NCBI GenBank assembly: GCA_964646625.1
Contig: CAZYHC010000012.1
Coordinates: 43,780 to 107,779, forward strand
Direction of reading: 5' to 3'
DNA length: 64,000 bases
Source of the DNA: DAOULT01 sp964646625
GTDB taxonomy: Bacteria > Chloroflexota > Anaerolineae > CAZYHC01
The translations under genes were made by a program, and so were the position numbers. Each line of letters opens with the position of its first letter. Positions within the stretch are counted from its first letter, which is position 1. Shown piece after piece: positions 15,745-23,967 of this stretch. The notes beneath the pieces are model-generated. The model searched no databases, was not told the DNA's origin, and was given only the letters and a program-made list of their open reading frames with translations.

Positions 15745-15773
15745 ATTATACAATACTATTCGTCCATCGTCAA
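15745..15773 (-). promoter_or_regulatory. Promoter of the mCpol/SAVED operon
   Basis: Minus strand -35 TTGACG (15768-15773), exactly 17 bases, -10 TATAAT (15745-15750). The leader to the first ATG is about 86 bases. A strong near-consensus promoter suggests constitutive transcription, as expected for a standby defence system. Confidence 0.7.
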
Positions 15774-15829
15774 TACGACTGTAAAATAAATGTCAATAGA
15801 TGCAATTGGAGCGCGGAGGATGGGGAGGG

Positions 15830-15880
15830 ATGGAAGGCGCGGAAGCTTCCGCGTTCTCCGCGCCCTCCGCGCTTCCGCGA
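15830..15880. repeat. Palindrome and short tandem repeats
   Basis: 15838-15853 is a perfect 16-bp palindrome (cgcggaagcttccgcg). It is followed by imperfect 9-base units ending in ccgcg (ttctccgcg, ccctccgcg). It lies between the divergent operon and YfhO-gene promoters. The boundary between the conflict operon and the next gene therefore carries low-complexity repeat DNA. Confidence 0.6.
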
Positions 15881-15886
15881 TCAGAC

Positions 15887-15915
15887 TTGACAAGAAAGGA
15901 GAAAGAGGATACGAT
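15887..15915 (+). promoter_or_regulatory. Promoter of the YfhO-like gene
   Basis: Consensus -35 TTGACA (15887-15892), 17-base spacer, -10 TACGAT (15910-15915), 32 bases before the TTG start. Confidence 0.55.
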
Positions 15916-15947
15916 CAGAACCGTGAATACTATCGAGGAGTGAGAAC

Positions 15948-18377
15948 TTGAGCTTCACGGCTCTTTTGTTATTGGCCGGGCTGTGGCTGGTGGGTTACGC
16001 CGTCGTGTATTATCTGGGGCGGCGCGGCTGGCTCGGCGATACTTATCGGCGCGACGTGCTGGCCCTGGCGGTGCTGGCCCTGGCTACGGCGGGTTTTTTC
16101 TGGCGCATCCTCTTCACCGCCGAAGCCTGGATGCCGGCCGGCGGCGGCGACCTGGCCTCTTTCCTGTATCCTACCTACAGCTTTGCCGCCCGCAGTCTCA
16201 AGCGGGGAGTCATCCCCCTGTGGAATCCCTACCTTTACGGCGGGGCGCCTTTCGCCGCCGACATCCAGTCGGGCCTCTTCTATCCAGTCAATCTGTTGTT
16301 CTTCCTCCTCACCCCAGAACTGACCTACAGGACGATGGAACTGCTGGCCGTCTTCCACTTCTTCCTGGCCGGAGCCTGCATGTACATCTGTATGCGCTAC
16401 CTGCGGCCGGGCCAGACGATGGGCAGCCTGCCTGCCCTGGCCGGGGCGGTGGCCTTCATGTTCTCCGACTATTTTGTCACCCACTTCGGCAACCTGAACC
16501 TGATCGCCGTGGGGGCCTGGCTGCCCCTCATCTTCCTGTGCTACCATCGTGCCCTGGTTGAGCGTCGGGCGGGGCTGGCCGCCTGGGCGGGGGTCTTTCT
16601 GGGCCTGGCGGCCCTGGCCGGGCACGTACATCCTTTTCTGTTCATCGTCTTCTGCCTGGCGCTCTATTTTGTCTATCGCGCTTTAAGGTGCCTGGCACTT
16701 CCAAAGTGCCAGGCACCTGGGTGGAGCCAAAGGGCCAGGCACCTTCTGCCCCTGGTCGGCCTTTTCGCCCTGACCCTGGGAGTGGGGCTGGGCCTTGCCG
16801 CCCTGTCCCTGGTGCCCGCCTACGAGATGACGGGCCACACCCTGCGCGCTCAGTTCGGTTACGAGCAGGCCAGCCAGTACGCCCTGCCCCCGGCCAAGCT
16901 GATCGGCCTGTTCATTCCCAATTTCTTTGGGCGCGACCCGGCCGTCCACTGGGGCCCCTGGGAGCGGGTGGAGGTGGGTTACGTCGGTATCCTGGCTCTG
17001 TTTCTGGCTCTATTGGCCGTCCTGCTGCGGCGGGACGATACGGTCCGCTTCATGGTCGGGTTGGCCGTGCTCTCTCTGCTTTTGGCTCTGGGGGGCCACG
17101 CCATCGTCCACGGCTGGCTCTTTAAGCTTTTCCCTGGCTTCGACCGGGTGCGGGCTCCGGCCCGGTTCGTCTACCTGATGGATTTTGCCCTGGCTGCCCT
17201 GGCCGCTATTGGCCTGGAGGCTCTGAGCCATCCGTTGTCTGCCGGTCAGCGGGCTCTTTTCCGCCGCTTCCTGAGACTGGCCCTCTGGCTGCTGGCTATT
17301 GCCGCTCTTGTGGCCGTGCCCCTGGCTTACGCGGCCATCCTCATGGCCCAGGACAAGGACCCTGGCATCTTCGGGCGCATCACTTCGGCGGCCAACGGCC
17401 TGATGTTCCTGCTGCTCATGGCTATCCTGGGGCTGGCCCTGCTTTACGCCCGGCGCTACGGCTGGCTGCGGCCTCGGATTGTGGGGGTGCTGGCCGTCGC
17501 TTTAATCGCCGTCGATCTGATGAGCCAGGGAGCCTACCTGGACACCGGCCCCGTCGAGCCTACGGCGGGCTTTCACCATCCGCAAGCCGTCGAATTCCTG
17601 AAAGCCGACGGCGATTATTATCGCCTCGATACCCGCACCGAGGTCTGGCACCTCTGGCAGCCGGACGCCAGTTTGTTGTATAATATATTTGACGTGTGGG
17701 GCATCGTCAACCCCCTGACCCTGGCCGATTACGACCGCTACTGGGAGAACATGGGCAGCCGCTCAACTCCCCTCTACGACTTCCTGAACGCCAAATACGT
17801 CGTCGGGCGCAAGGACGTGGTGCTGGACTGGGATAAATTCGTGCCCGTCTTCGAGGGCGATCCACAGGTCAACGTCTATCTCAATGAAAAGGCTCTGCCT
17901 CGCGCCCTGTTTGTGCATCGCGCCCTAGCCGTTGACGATCAGGAAGCGGCCTTTGCCGCCATCCACCAGGAAGGCTTTGACCCGGCCCAAACGGTGGTGG
18001 TCGAGGGAGGAAAGTCCCTGGAGATTTCTTCGGCCAAAGCCGCTACGGTGGACATCGTCTCTTACGACCTGAACGAGATCGACCTGACGGTAGAGGCTCC
18101 GGCCGAGGGCTACCTGGTTCTCAGCGAGGTTTATTATCCCGGCTGGCAAGCCCGGGTCGATGGCCGCCGGGCGCCCATCTTGCGGGCCAATTACGCCTTT
18201 CGGGCCATGTATCTGGAGCCTGGTTCTCACCAGGTGCGCATGGTCTTTTCTCCCTCCTCGTGGTGGGTGGGATTGGGTATCAGCCTGATCACCTGGGCAG
18301 GGTTGGGCGTTTGGGGTGGCCTGCGTTTGAGAGCTGCCTGGGAGTCAACTCCCAGGCTAAAAGCTGAAGCAAGCTAA
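15948..18377 (+). CDS. YfhO-family multi-pass membrane protein
   Basis: 809 residues from a TTG at 15948-15950 with GAGGAG eight bases upstream. About a dozen hydrophobic segments fill residues 1-530; a soluble C-terminal part (about 540-775) is followed by one last membrane helix (about 780-800). The first loop holds GGDLASFLYPTYSFAARSLK and the lipid-type glycosyltransferase (GT-C) layout of the YfhO family, which in firmicutes takes part in lipoteichoic-acid or cell-surface glycosylation. The actual sugar donor and acceptor are unknown. Residues near 247-257 (RCLALPKCQAP) are encoded by an inserted palindromic element at 16686-16718, in a loop between membrane helices. Confidence 0.75.
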   Translation: MSFTALLLLAGLWLVGYAVVYYLGRRGWLGDTYRRDVLALAVLALATAGFFWRILFTAEAWMPAGGGDLASFLYPTYSFAARSLKRGVIPLWNPYLYGGAPFAADIQSGLFYPVNLLFFLLTPELTYRTMELLAVFHFFLAGACMYICMRYLRPGQTMGSLPALAGAVAFMFSDYFVTHFGNLNLIAVGAWLPLIFLCYHRALVERRAGLAAWAGVFLGLAALAGHVHPFLFIVFCLALYFVYRALRCLALPKCQAPGWSQRARHLLPLVGLFALTLGVGLGLAALSLVPAYEMTGHTLRAQFGYEQASQYALPPAKLIGLFIPNFFGRDPAVHWGPWERVEVGYVGILALFLALLAVLLRRDDTVRFMVGLAVLSLLLALGGHAIVHGWLFKLFPGFDRVRAPARFVYLMDFALAALAAIGLEALSHPLSAGQRALFRRFLRLALWLLAIAALVAVPLAYAAILMAQDKDPGIFGRITSAANGLMFLLLMAILGLALLYARRYGWLRPRIVGVLAVALIAVDLMSQGAYLDTGPVEPTAGFHHPQAVEFLKADGDYYRLDTRTEVWHLWQPDASLLYNIFDVWGIVNPLTLADYDRYWENMGSRSTPLYDFLNAKYVVGRKDVVLDWDKFVPVFEGDPQVNVYLNEKALPRALFVHRALAVDDQEAAFAAIHQEGFDPAQTVVVEGGKSLEISSAKAATVDIVSYDLNEIDLTVEAPAEGYLVLSEVYYPGWQARVDGRRAPILRANYAFRAMYLEPGSHQVRMVFSPSSWWVGLGISLITWAGLGVWGGLRLRAAWESTPRLKAEAS
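16686..16718. repeat. Palindromic element, copy in the YfhO-like gene
   Basis: Two perfect 15-bp arms (16686-16700 and 16704-16718) flank a 3-base loop cca. It is 33 bp, in frame, and encodes RCLALPKCQAP. The same 33 bases recur at 22527-22559. A half copy (gccaggcacctt) follows at 16734-16745. Confidence 0.9.
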
Positions 18378-18407
18378 AGCTTGCTATTTAGGAGCACTTT
18401 GGAGTGC
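18336..18407. repeat. Three successive hairpins at the YfhO gene end
   Basis: Perfect 10-bp arms with a 2-base loop (18336-18345/18348-18357), 8-bp arms (18368-18375/18378-18385) overlapping the stop codon, then gcact/agtgc (18394-18398/18403-18407). The third differs by one base from the core of the palindromic element. Together they may end transcription or protect the mRNA end. Confidence 0.55.
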
Positions 18408-18470
18408 GCTGATGGTTTTTGATGAATTATTTGGGTGATCCGGGGTATGAACGCTCTTGGCTCGTGATAT

Positions 18471-18529
18471 CTTGGTGTCTTTGTGTCTTCGTGGTAGTAA
18501 ACTTAACACCAAGCCACCAAGACACTAAG
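18471..18529. repeat. Imperfect inverted repeat (cttggtgtctttgtgtc type)
   Basis: The left arm 18471-18495 and the right arm 18505-18529 are roughly inverse complements (about 13 of 16 in the best stretch, ccaccaagacactaag). It lies just upstream of the oxidoreductase start and could form a hairpin in its leader. It looks like a dispersed intergenic repeat. Confidence 0.5.
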
Positions 18530-18546
18530 CAGAAAGGAGAAGAAGG

Positions 18547-19767
18547 ATGAGCGATAAAATACTGATAGTAGGCGGTTACGGTGCTGTGGGAAGCCACGTC
18601 ACCCGCGAGCTGTGGGACCGCTACGGCGAGAGGGTGATTGTGGGCGGGAGAAGTTCGGCCCGGGCCGCTCGACTGGCACGGGCTTTGGACGCCACCTTTG
18701 AATTTCGTTACCTCGACGTCTACGACCCGCGGACGGTGAACGAGGCCCTGGCCGATGTGGGGCTGGCTGTAGTCTGTGTCGATCAGCCCGCGCCCCACGT
18801 GCAGGAAGCAGCCATCGCCCGGGGAGTGCATTGCCTGGACGTTAACACCCGTCCCCGGCATCTGCAAGCGGTGCGCGCTCTGCACGACCGGGCGGCTAAG
18901 GCGGGCAGCACCATCCTGCTCGCCGGCTTCACGCCGGGCCTCTCCGGCGTCATGGCTCGCTACGCCCAGGAGAGCATGAGGAAGAGCAAAGCCCGTCTCG
19001 ATTCCCTGGACATCGCTCTCTGTCTGGCCTGGGCGGGCGAAGCGGGGCCAGCCGGGGTGCGTTGCTTCCTGGACCTCCTGGTCGAACCCGTGCCCGTCTT
19101 CGAAGACGGCAAAGTGAGGCGTGTGCCGGCCCTGTCGCACGGTCGTCGGGTAGAATTTCTCTCCCCTCTGGGGGTCAAACCGGCCTATCTTCTGTCCCTC
19201 CCGGATCAAACCATACTGCCTGAAACCCTGGGAGTGCCGGTCACCTGCCGCTTCACCTTTGACAACGTGGCCGTCACCAACGCCCTGGCCTGGCTGGCGA
19301 AGCTCGGTCTATGGCGCACCCTGGACCAACTGGGCTACCTGCCAAGGCTGGCTTCCTTCAGCGGCTCTTTACAGGCTTCGCGTCCGCGGCCTGAAAGGGA
19401 AGAGGTGGGGTTGGTGGTGCAGGCTTACGGCCAGGGAAAAGATGGACAGCCCATCGTCCAACGCCTGAGCTTTCTGGGCCATTCCAATTACGGCGTGACC
19501 GCCCTCAGCACAGTTATCATGGCCGAGATGATCGACCAGGGCAAGGTGAAAGAGCGAGGAGTCTTCAGCCCGGACCAGATCGTAGAGCCGGAACCTTTCT
19601 TTGCCGCCCTGGATAGGGCCGGACAGCCAGTTTACATAACCGAGATCAAGGACCTGAAGAGAGCCGTGCAGCCGCCCGTCTCCCCTCGCACGCCGACTAT
19701 AGTGTGGATCGCCGCAGGGATCGCTTTGTTTTTGCTGATCCGTTTCATGCGTCGCCGCCGCGATTAG
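18547..19767 (+). CDS. Saccharopine-dehydrogenase-like NAD(P)-binding oxidoreductase with C-terminal anchor
   Basis: 406 residues, ATG preceded by AAGGAGAAGAAGG. Residues 4-30 form a Rossmann nucleotide-binding motif (ILIVGGYGAVGSHVTREL) followed by VIVGGRSSARAARLA, typical of the saccharopine dehydrogenase / trans-acting enoyl reductase superfamily. A middle substrate domain follows (about 125-330). The last 30 residues are a membrane helix and a basic tail (IVWIAAGIALFLLIRFMRRRRD), so the enzyme is probably tethered to the inner face of the membrane. Family members reduce or oxidise amino-acid or lipid intermediates; no specific substrate can be named. It is followed at 33 bases by the SurA-TlpA gene. 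Confidence 0.7.
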   Translation: MSDKILIVGGYGAVGSHVTRELWDRYGERVIVGGRSSARAARLARALDATFEFRYLDVYDPRTVNEALADVGLAVVCVDQPAPHVQEAAIARGVHCLDVNTRPRHLQAVRALHDRAAKAGSTILLAGFTPGLSGVMARYAQESMRKSKARLDSLDIALCLAWAGEAGPAGVRCFLDLLVEPVPVFEDGKVRRVPALSHGRRVEFLSPLGVKPAYLLSLPDQTILPETLGVPVTCRFTFDNVAVTNALAWLAKLGLWRTLDQLGYLPRLASFSGSLQASRPRPEREEVGLVVQAYGQGKDGQPIVQRLSFLGHSNYGVTALSTVIMAEMIDQGKVKERGVFSPDQIVEPEPFFAALDRAGQPVYITEIKDLKRAVQPPVSPRTPTIVWIAAGIALFLLIRFMRRRRD

Positions 19768-19800
19768 GGGGAATTTACGGCTATTAAGGAGGCAAACAAC

Positions 19801-20883
19801 GTGCAAGAACCCACTGTCGAAGAAGGCCAGAACAAGCGCAGTTGGCCCCACGTTATGGGGGCCATCCTGTTGCTGGTTATCCTGGTGGCGGGAGGCTGGT
19901 GGCTGACCTCGCCTCGCCGGGAGAGCCCGCCGGCCGCCACCACCGCCGCCGACAACGAAATCCCGACGGTGGTCGATAGCCAGGAAAGCCCCCCACCCGC
20001 CGCCGCCGACAACGAAGTCCTGGCGGTGGTCAATGGTCGGGAGATCACTCGCGCCGACCTGGAGAAGCAGGTCGCCCTCGAAAAGGTCATGTATTACATT
20101 CTGACCGAAGAGAAGCTGCCCGTCAGCGACTACGCCCAGGTGTTGGAACGGCTTATCACCCAGGAGTTGTTATTGGAGGAAGCCGCCAAAGAGGGGATCG
20201 CCGTCGAAGACGAAGAGGTGCTGGAGAGGATCGAGAACTTCAAGGCCAACACCGGGCTTTCCGATGAAGATTTGGAGGAACAGTTGACCCGGCTTGAGTT
20301 GGGCATGGACGATCTGAAAGAAGCTTTCAGGCGAGCCATGATCACCAACAGCCTGCTGAAGGCCAAAGAGGAAGAGTTGGGGCAGAGCGGGATGTCCCAA
20401 TGGCTGCGGGAGCTACGGGATGGGGCCGAAGTGGAGATTAAGCGGGATTTAAGCGCGGAAGTGGCCCCCAAGGTGGGCGCCCAGGCTCCCGACTTCACCC
20501 TGAAAGACCTGAACGGCCAGGAAGTCACCCTGAGCAACTTCAGGGGACAGCCGGTGCTCATCAACTTTTGGGCCACCTGGTGTCCACCCTGCCGCCTTGA
20601 AAAACCGTTCCTGGAGAGGGCCTACGAAAAGTACAAAGAAGAAGGGTTTGTCATCCTGGCCGTGAATATGAGGGAAAGCGAGGCGACGGTGCAGGCTTTT
20701 GTAGAGCAGTCCGGGACCACCTTTACCATCCTGCTCGACAAGTCCGGGATGGTGGTCAGTCTGTACAGGGTATACGCCGCCCCGACCAGTTTCTTCGTGG
20801 ATAAGGAAGGGATCATCATCGACCGATACATGGGGCCCTTGACCGAGCAAGCCATAGAAAAGCGTCTGGAACAGATGCGTTAA
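19801..20883 (+). CDS. Membrane-anchored SurA-like chaperone fused to TlpA-type thioredoxin
   Basis: 360 residues from a GTG at 19801 with AAGGAGG nine bases upstream. A short cytoplasmic tail, one membrane helix (about 18-38) and an Ala/Pro-rich linker lead to a SurA N-terminal-type helical domain (about 75-210, VVNGREITRADLEKQVA). A redoxin domain follows (about 225-360: APDFTLKDLNGQEVTLSNF, then FWATWCPPCRLEKPF with the CPPC active site, and the cis-proline in YAAPTSFF). The usual parvulin isomerase domain of SurA is absent. It should act outside the membrane in disulfide reduction or cytochrome-c/protein maturation combined with client holding. It ends within 4 bases of the convergent glycosyltransferase gene. 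Confidence 0.8.
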   Translation: MQEPTVEEGQNKRSWPHVMGAILLLVILVAGGWWLTSPRRESPPAATTAADNEIPTVVDSQESPPPAAADNEVLAVVNGREITRADLEKQVALEKVMYYILTEEKLPVSDYAQVLERLITQELLLEEAAKEGIAVEDEEVLERIENFKANTGLSDEDLEEQLTRLELGMDDLKEAFRRAMITNSLLKAKEEELGQSGMSQWLRELRDGAEVEIKRDLSAEVAPKVGAQAPDFTLKDLNGQEVTLSNFRGQPVLINFWATWCPPCRLEKPFLERAYEKYKEEGFVILAVNMRESEATVQAFVEQSGTTFTILLDKSGMVVSLYRVYAAPTSFFVDKEGIIIDRYMGPLTEQAIEKRLEQMR

Positions 20884-22904
20884 GGATCGAGCTGAACCGA
20901 GCCCAGGCGGATGCTATCGCCCCCCTCCCCTGCGCCGCCCAAAATCGGCAAGCGCTGCATGGTCGGCAGATAATAGAGGCCCGTCTCCAGGCTATACTCC
21001 CCTGGCGGGGTGCCGCCCTGGATCGGAATCCGATGGGTATCGACGATAACCTCGCCCGCTTCCCAGGCCGTAGTGGGGTAGCTGCCCTCTCCCGGCTGGC
21101 CGTCTTGCTGCCCCCAGAGGGGGCTGGCCGTGTTGGGGTTGTAGTCGCCCAGCAGATGAACGAAAACGGTATAATCTTTTTCCATTTCGCCCTGGGCCTG
21201 CCAGTAGAGCGTCACCTGTAGCACCTTGCCCCGCCCCACTTCCAGGTCGTAACCCAGGAGCTTCACCACGCCGCCCAACTCGGCGGGGAGAGGATGTTGA
21301 GGGGTGAGCAGTCGCCTGGCGCCGCCCGGCGCATGATAGACCACCGCCCGCAGCTTGCCCCTCCGGTCCAGGAATCTCCTGACTACCTCTCCGTCGGGCA
21401 GGTAACGGGAGAGCATACCCAGAGAACGGTCGTCCTCGTCCACGAGGATAATGTAGCTCGTGCCCCGCTCTGGACGAGCGGACAGGGCCAGGCAACGGCG
21501 TCCATCGAAGCTCTTGGAGGACCTTTCGCCCCCCAGGGTGAAAACGATGGTGGGATGGTTGCTCCTTACGGGCGAAAGATAAACCGTTTCATCCGGGGGC
21601 AGCCCCCGGATGTAGTGGGCGATGTCTACCAGGTCTTCGTCGAAAGCGTGGTACAGGTCGGGGCTTGACCCCCAGACGGTGAAATAATCGTGGTAGGTCG
21701 TCAGGGCGCTGAATACCAGCCCCCCGCCCACGATCAGCGGCGGCACCAGACCTGCCATCTTCGACCAGGGTGCCAGGCACCTTAGCCAATGGCCCGCTTT
21801 CAGGAAAGCTACCAGACCGATGGCGATCAGAATAGCCAGGGGCGGGGTGGCCCCCAACGCCCGCCGGAAGTGGGGAGCGTATTCGCTGAGGACGGTGGGC
21901 ACGAGCATCGCGCCCAGCCACAAAAGTAGAAAGGTGTAAGCGGGCTTCTTTATCCGGCGCAGGCTGACAACGAGGCCCACCACGAAGAAAACCGATGTGA
22001 AAAGGTCCAAAACCGGCCGGCCCGGCAGATTGTTCCGGGGATCGACATCGCCCCGCAGGCTGAACATGGTCAGCATCCGCAGGGCGTTGACGGCCAGCGC
22101 TTTCAGAGGGGTCGGGCTGCCCTGACCGGCGGCCATAACTGCCACCTGGCTGGAGCGTAAAGTCATGACCTGGGGATGGGTCAGGAAATAATATCCCAGC
22201 GGAGCAAAGACCAGGAGAGCCACCCCCCACAGCCAGATCAGCCCTCGACCGTGACGGCGCAAAAAGCCCCTCTCCGAAAGAGCCCGGTACACCAGGAAGG
22301 CAAGGGGGATGAAAGGCAACAGTCGCCCGGCCGGATAAGCGTAGGGGCCAAGTCCCAGCAGACAGCCGGAGGCGACAAAGGCCAGGGTCTGGCCTGTCCT
22401 GAAAGCTCGCCACAGGCAGTAGAAAGAGAGGGTCGAGATGAGAGGCACCAGGATGGGCTCGATGCCCTCTCGGCTGAAGGTGACGTGCCAGTAAAGCGAG
22501 GCCAAAACCAGGGCGGCCAGGAGACCAGGTGCCTGGCACTTCCAAAGTGCCAGGCACCTTTCTTCGCGCTCTTCGGCCAGCCATTCCGTCACGCACAGGT
22601 AGAGGGCGGCTACCGTGACCGTGCCCACCAACGCCGCTATCAGGCGGCCGGCCAGCGGGGTGAGGCCCCACAGCCAGAAAAAACCGGCCATGGCGTAGAT
22701 AAAGAGCGGCTCCACCCCAAAGTTGCCTTCAAAGAAGATGGGGTATCCCTTCCCCTCCAGCAGCCCGACGGCCTCCAGACACTCGAAAGCCTCGTCGTGG
22801 TGGAGGCCGGGAGGGATCTCATTCAGCCGATACAGCCTGAAGAAAGCGGCTAATCCTACGACGCCGACCAGAATAAGGTGTTTCCAAGGAAAAGACTTTA
22901 TCAC
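20880..22904 (-). CDS. GT-C (family 39/ArnT-like) membrane glycosyltransferase
   Basis: 674 residues, MIKSFPWKHLILVGVVGLAA at the start. Residue 20-50 region has RLYRLNEIPPGLHHDEAFE, the first-loop acidic motif (HDEA) of polyprenyl-phosphate-sugar-dependent GT-C enzymes. About eleven membrane helices span residues 8-400, and a soluble extracytoplasmic domain (about 410-674) includes a beta-rich C-terminal part. It should move a sugar from a lipid carrier to a surface glycan or protein. Residues about 116-126 (RCLALWKCQAP) are encoded by an inserted palindromic element (22527-22559), and a half element at 21770-21782 encodes RCLAP in another loop. Confidence 0.78.
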   Translation of the reverse strand: MIKSFPWKHLILVGVVGLAAFFRLYRLNEIPPGLHHDEAFECLEAVGLLEGKGYPIFFEGNFGVEPLFIYAMAGFFWLWGLTPLAGRLIAALVGTVTVAALYLCVTEWLAEEREERCLALWKCQAPGLLAALVLASLYWHVTFSREGIEPILVPLISTLSFYCLWRAFRTGQTLAFVASGCLLGLGPYAYPAGRLLPFIPLAFLVYRALSERGFLRRHGRGLIWLWGVALLVFAPLGYYFLTHPQVMTLRSSQVAVMAAGQGSPTPLKALAVNALRMLTMFSLRGDVDPRNNLPGRPVLDLFTSVFFVVGLVVSLRRIKKPAYTFLLLWLGAMLVPTVLSEYAPHFRRALGATPPLAILIAIGLVAFLKAGHWLRCLAPWSKMAGLVPPLIVGGGLVFSALTTYHDYFTVWGSSPDLYHAFDEDLVDIAHYIRGLPPDETVYLSPVRSNHPTIVFTLGGERSSKSFDGRRCLALSARPERGTSYIILVDEDDRSLGMLSRYLPDGEVVRRFLDRRGKLRAVVYHAPGGARRLLTPQHPLPAELGGVVKLLGYDLEVGRGKVLQVTLYWQAQGEMEKDYTVFVHLLGDYNPNTASPLWGQQDGQPGEGSYPTTAWEAGEVIVDTHRIPIQGGTPPGEYSLETGLYYLPTMQRLPILGGAGEGGDSIRLGSVQLDP
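21770..21782. repeat. Half copy of the palindromic element in the GT-C gene
   Basis: gtgccaggcacct equals the outer arm of the palindromic element; on the coding strand it gives RCLAP between two membrane helices. Either a decayed or a partial insertion. Confidence 0.55.
22527..22559. repeat. Palindromic element, copy in the GT-C gene
   Basis: The 33 bases are identical to 16686-16718, but the host gene is on the other strand. The loop is therefore read as tgg, and the peptide is RCLALWKCQAP instead of RCLALPKCQAP. It is in frame and sits in a loop after the second or third membrane helix. Confidence 0.9.
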
Positions 22905-22973
22905 ATCCCCCTATCATCTTCTACGACTAAATCCGTGTATCCGTGACCCGAATCCGTGTTGGCCGTTGTTCAA

Positions 22974-23921
22974 TTAACAGGACAGGGTGGCGAAAGCCTG
23001 TTCCACAGCATAGCTATCGCCGGACAGACGCACCACCTGGCAGCCGGCCTGGCGCAACTGTTCCTCGTCGGCCTCGCTGATGGCCTCGGTGCCGCCCACG
23101 ATGGTCACCCGCTGGGCCTTCTTAGCTTCATCGAGACTGAACCCACAGGCAGGCACACAGTTCAGGATGTAATCCTGGGCGATGATAAAGTTGGTGCGCG
23201 TACCGGGTGTGCCCGGAGGGGCAAAGAGCAGGTAGTGGGCCAGCACCTTCTCGACGCCGCCAACGTCAACGTACAGATTGACGGTCACCACGTTATGGCC
23301 GTCGGTGATAATGCCGCTCTCGGCCACCCCGGTGCCCTCCACCCTCAAGGAGAAGGTGCCTGCTCCCAGATTGGAGAAGCTGTAGCTTTCGTCTGAGCCG
23401 ATGGTCTGGCTGGATACGGTCTGGCTGTCGGAAAGGAGCAGCAGGGCCATTCCCTCTCCTCCCATGACCACGCCTTTGATCACGCTCTGGTTACCGTCGC
23501 CATCCTGTACCATCTTCTTGAAAATCACCTCGAAGGAGTGGTGATAGAACCTGTTGCCCTCTCCCTCGTCGGGATGGGCGGTGTGCAGGTTGATCACCCT
23601 GTCGCTGGGCAGATCGCCCTTGATCTCGATTTCACAGACCTGTTTTTTCCACACCGGGAAATTGGTGCCCGGTTCGTTGAGCGGTTTGTCGATGACGGCT
23701 TCCCCTTCTCCGCTCTGCCAGGTCACCCGCACCCTGGTGCCAAAGAGACGTTTGCCTTCCGCGTCCAGGACATCGATGAAGATGTGGTGACGTTTGTTGT
23801 TCTCCTCTGGCGTCATGTGATGTACCCTGATCACCTTCCAGTAAGGCTGCCCTGCGCTGACGGTGGCTGGCTCGATTCTGACGCCGTAAGCCACGGCGTC
23901 GTTGATGTCCTCATAGGCCAT
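22974..23921 (-). CDS. Unknown protein with CWB2-like C-terminal repeat
   Basis: 315 residues beginning MAYEDINDAVAYGVRIEPAT, without a signal peptide or membrane helix. The N-terminal 130 residues look like a beta-sandwich (WKVIRVHHMTPEENNKRHHI, RVRVTWQSGEGE); residues about 150-215 resemble a carboxypeptidase-regulatory-like (prealbumin-type) repeat (GVVMGGEGMALLLLSDSQTV). The last 85 residues (HYLLFAPPGTPGTRTNF, QRVTIVGGTEAISEADEEQL, GCQVVRLSGDSYAVEQAF) match the next upstream gene product and resemble one cell-wall-binding repeat 2 (VxIVGG...LxxxGxxVxRLxG). The function is unknown; it probably works with the neighbouring 925-residue protein. Confidence 0.6.
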   Translation of the reverse strand: MAYEDINDAVAYGVRIEPATVSAGQPYWKVIRVHHMTPEENNKRHHIFIDVLDAEGKRLFGTRVRVTWQSGEGEAVIDKPLNEPGTNFPVWKKQVCEIEIKGDLPSDRVINLHTAHPDEGEGNRFYHHSFEVIFKKMVQDGDGNQSVIKGVVMGGEGMALLLLSDSQTVSSQTIGSDESYSFSNLGAGTFSLRVEGTGVAESGIITDGHNVVTVNLYVDVGGVEKVLAHYLLFAPPGTPGTRTNFIIAQDYILNCVPACGFSLDEAKKAQRVTIVGGTEAISEADEEQLRQAGCQVVRLSGDSYAVEQAFATLSC

Positions 23922-23967
23922 GATCGTTCACCTCCTAACCTTAACCGCTGGCCCAGGGCCAGGCGGC

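Noticed and set aside
16686..22559. CRISPR repeats
   Set aside because: The 33-bp palindromes are single copies inside coding genes without regular spacers or cas genes.
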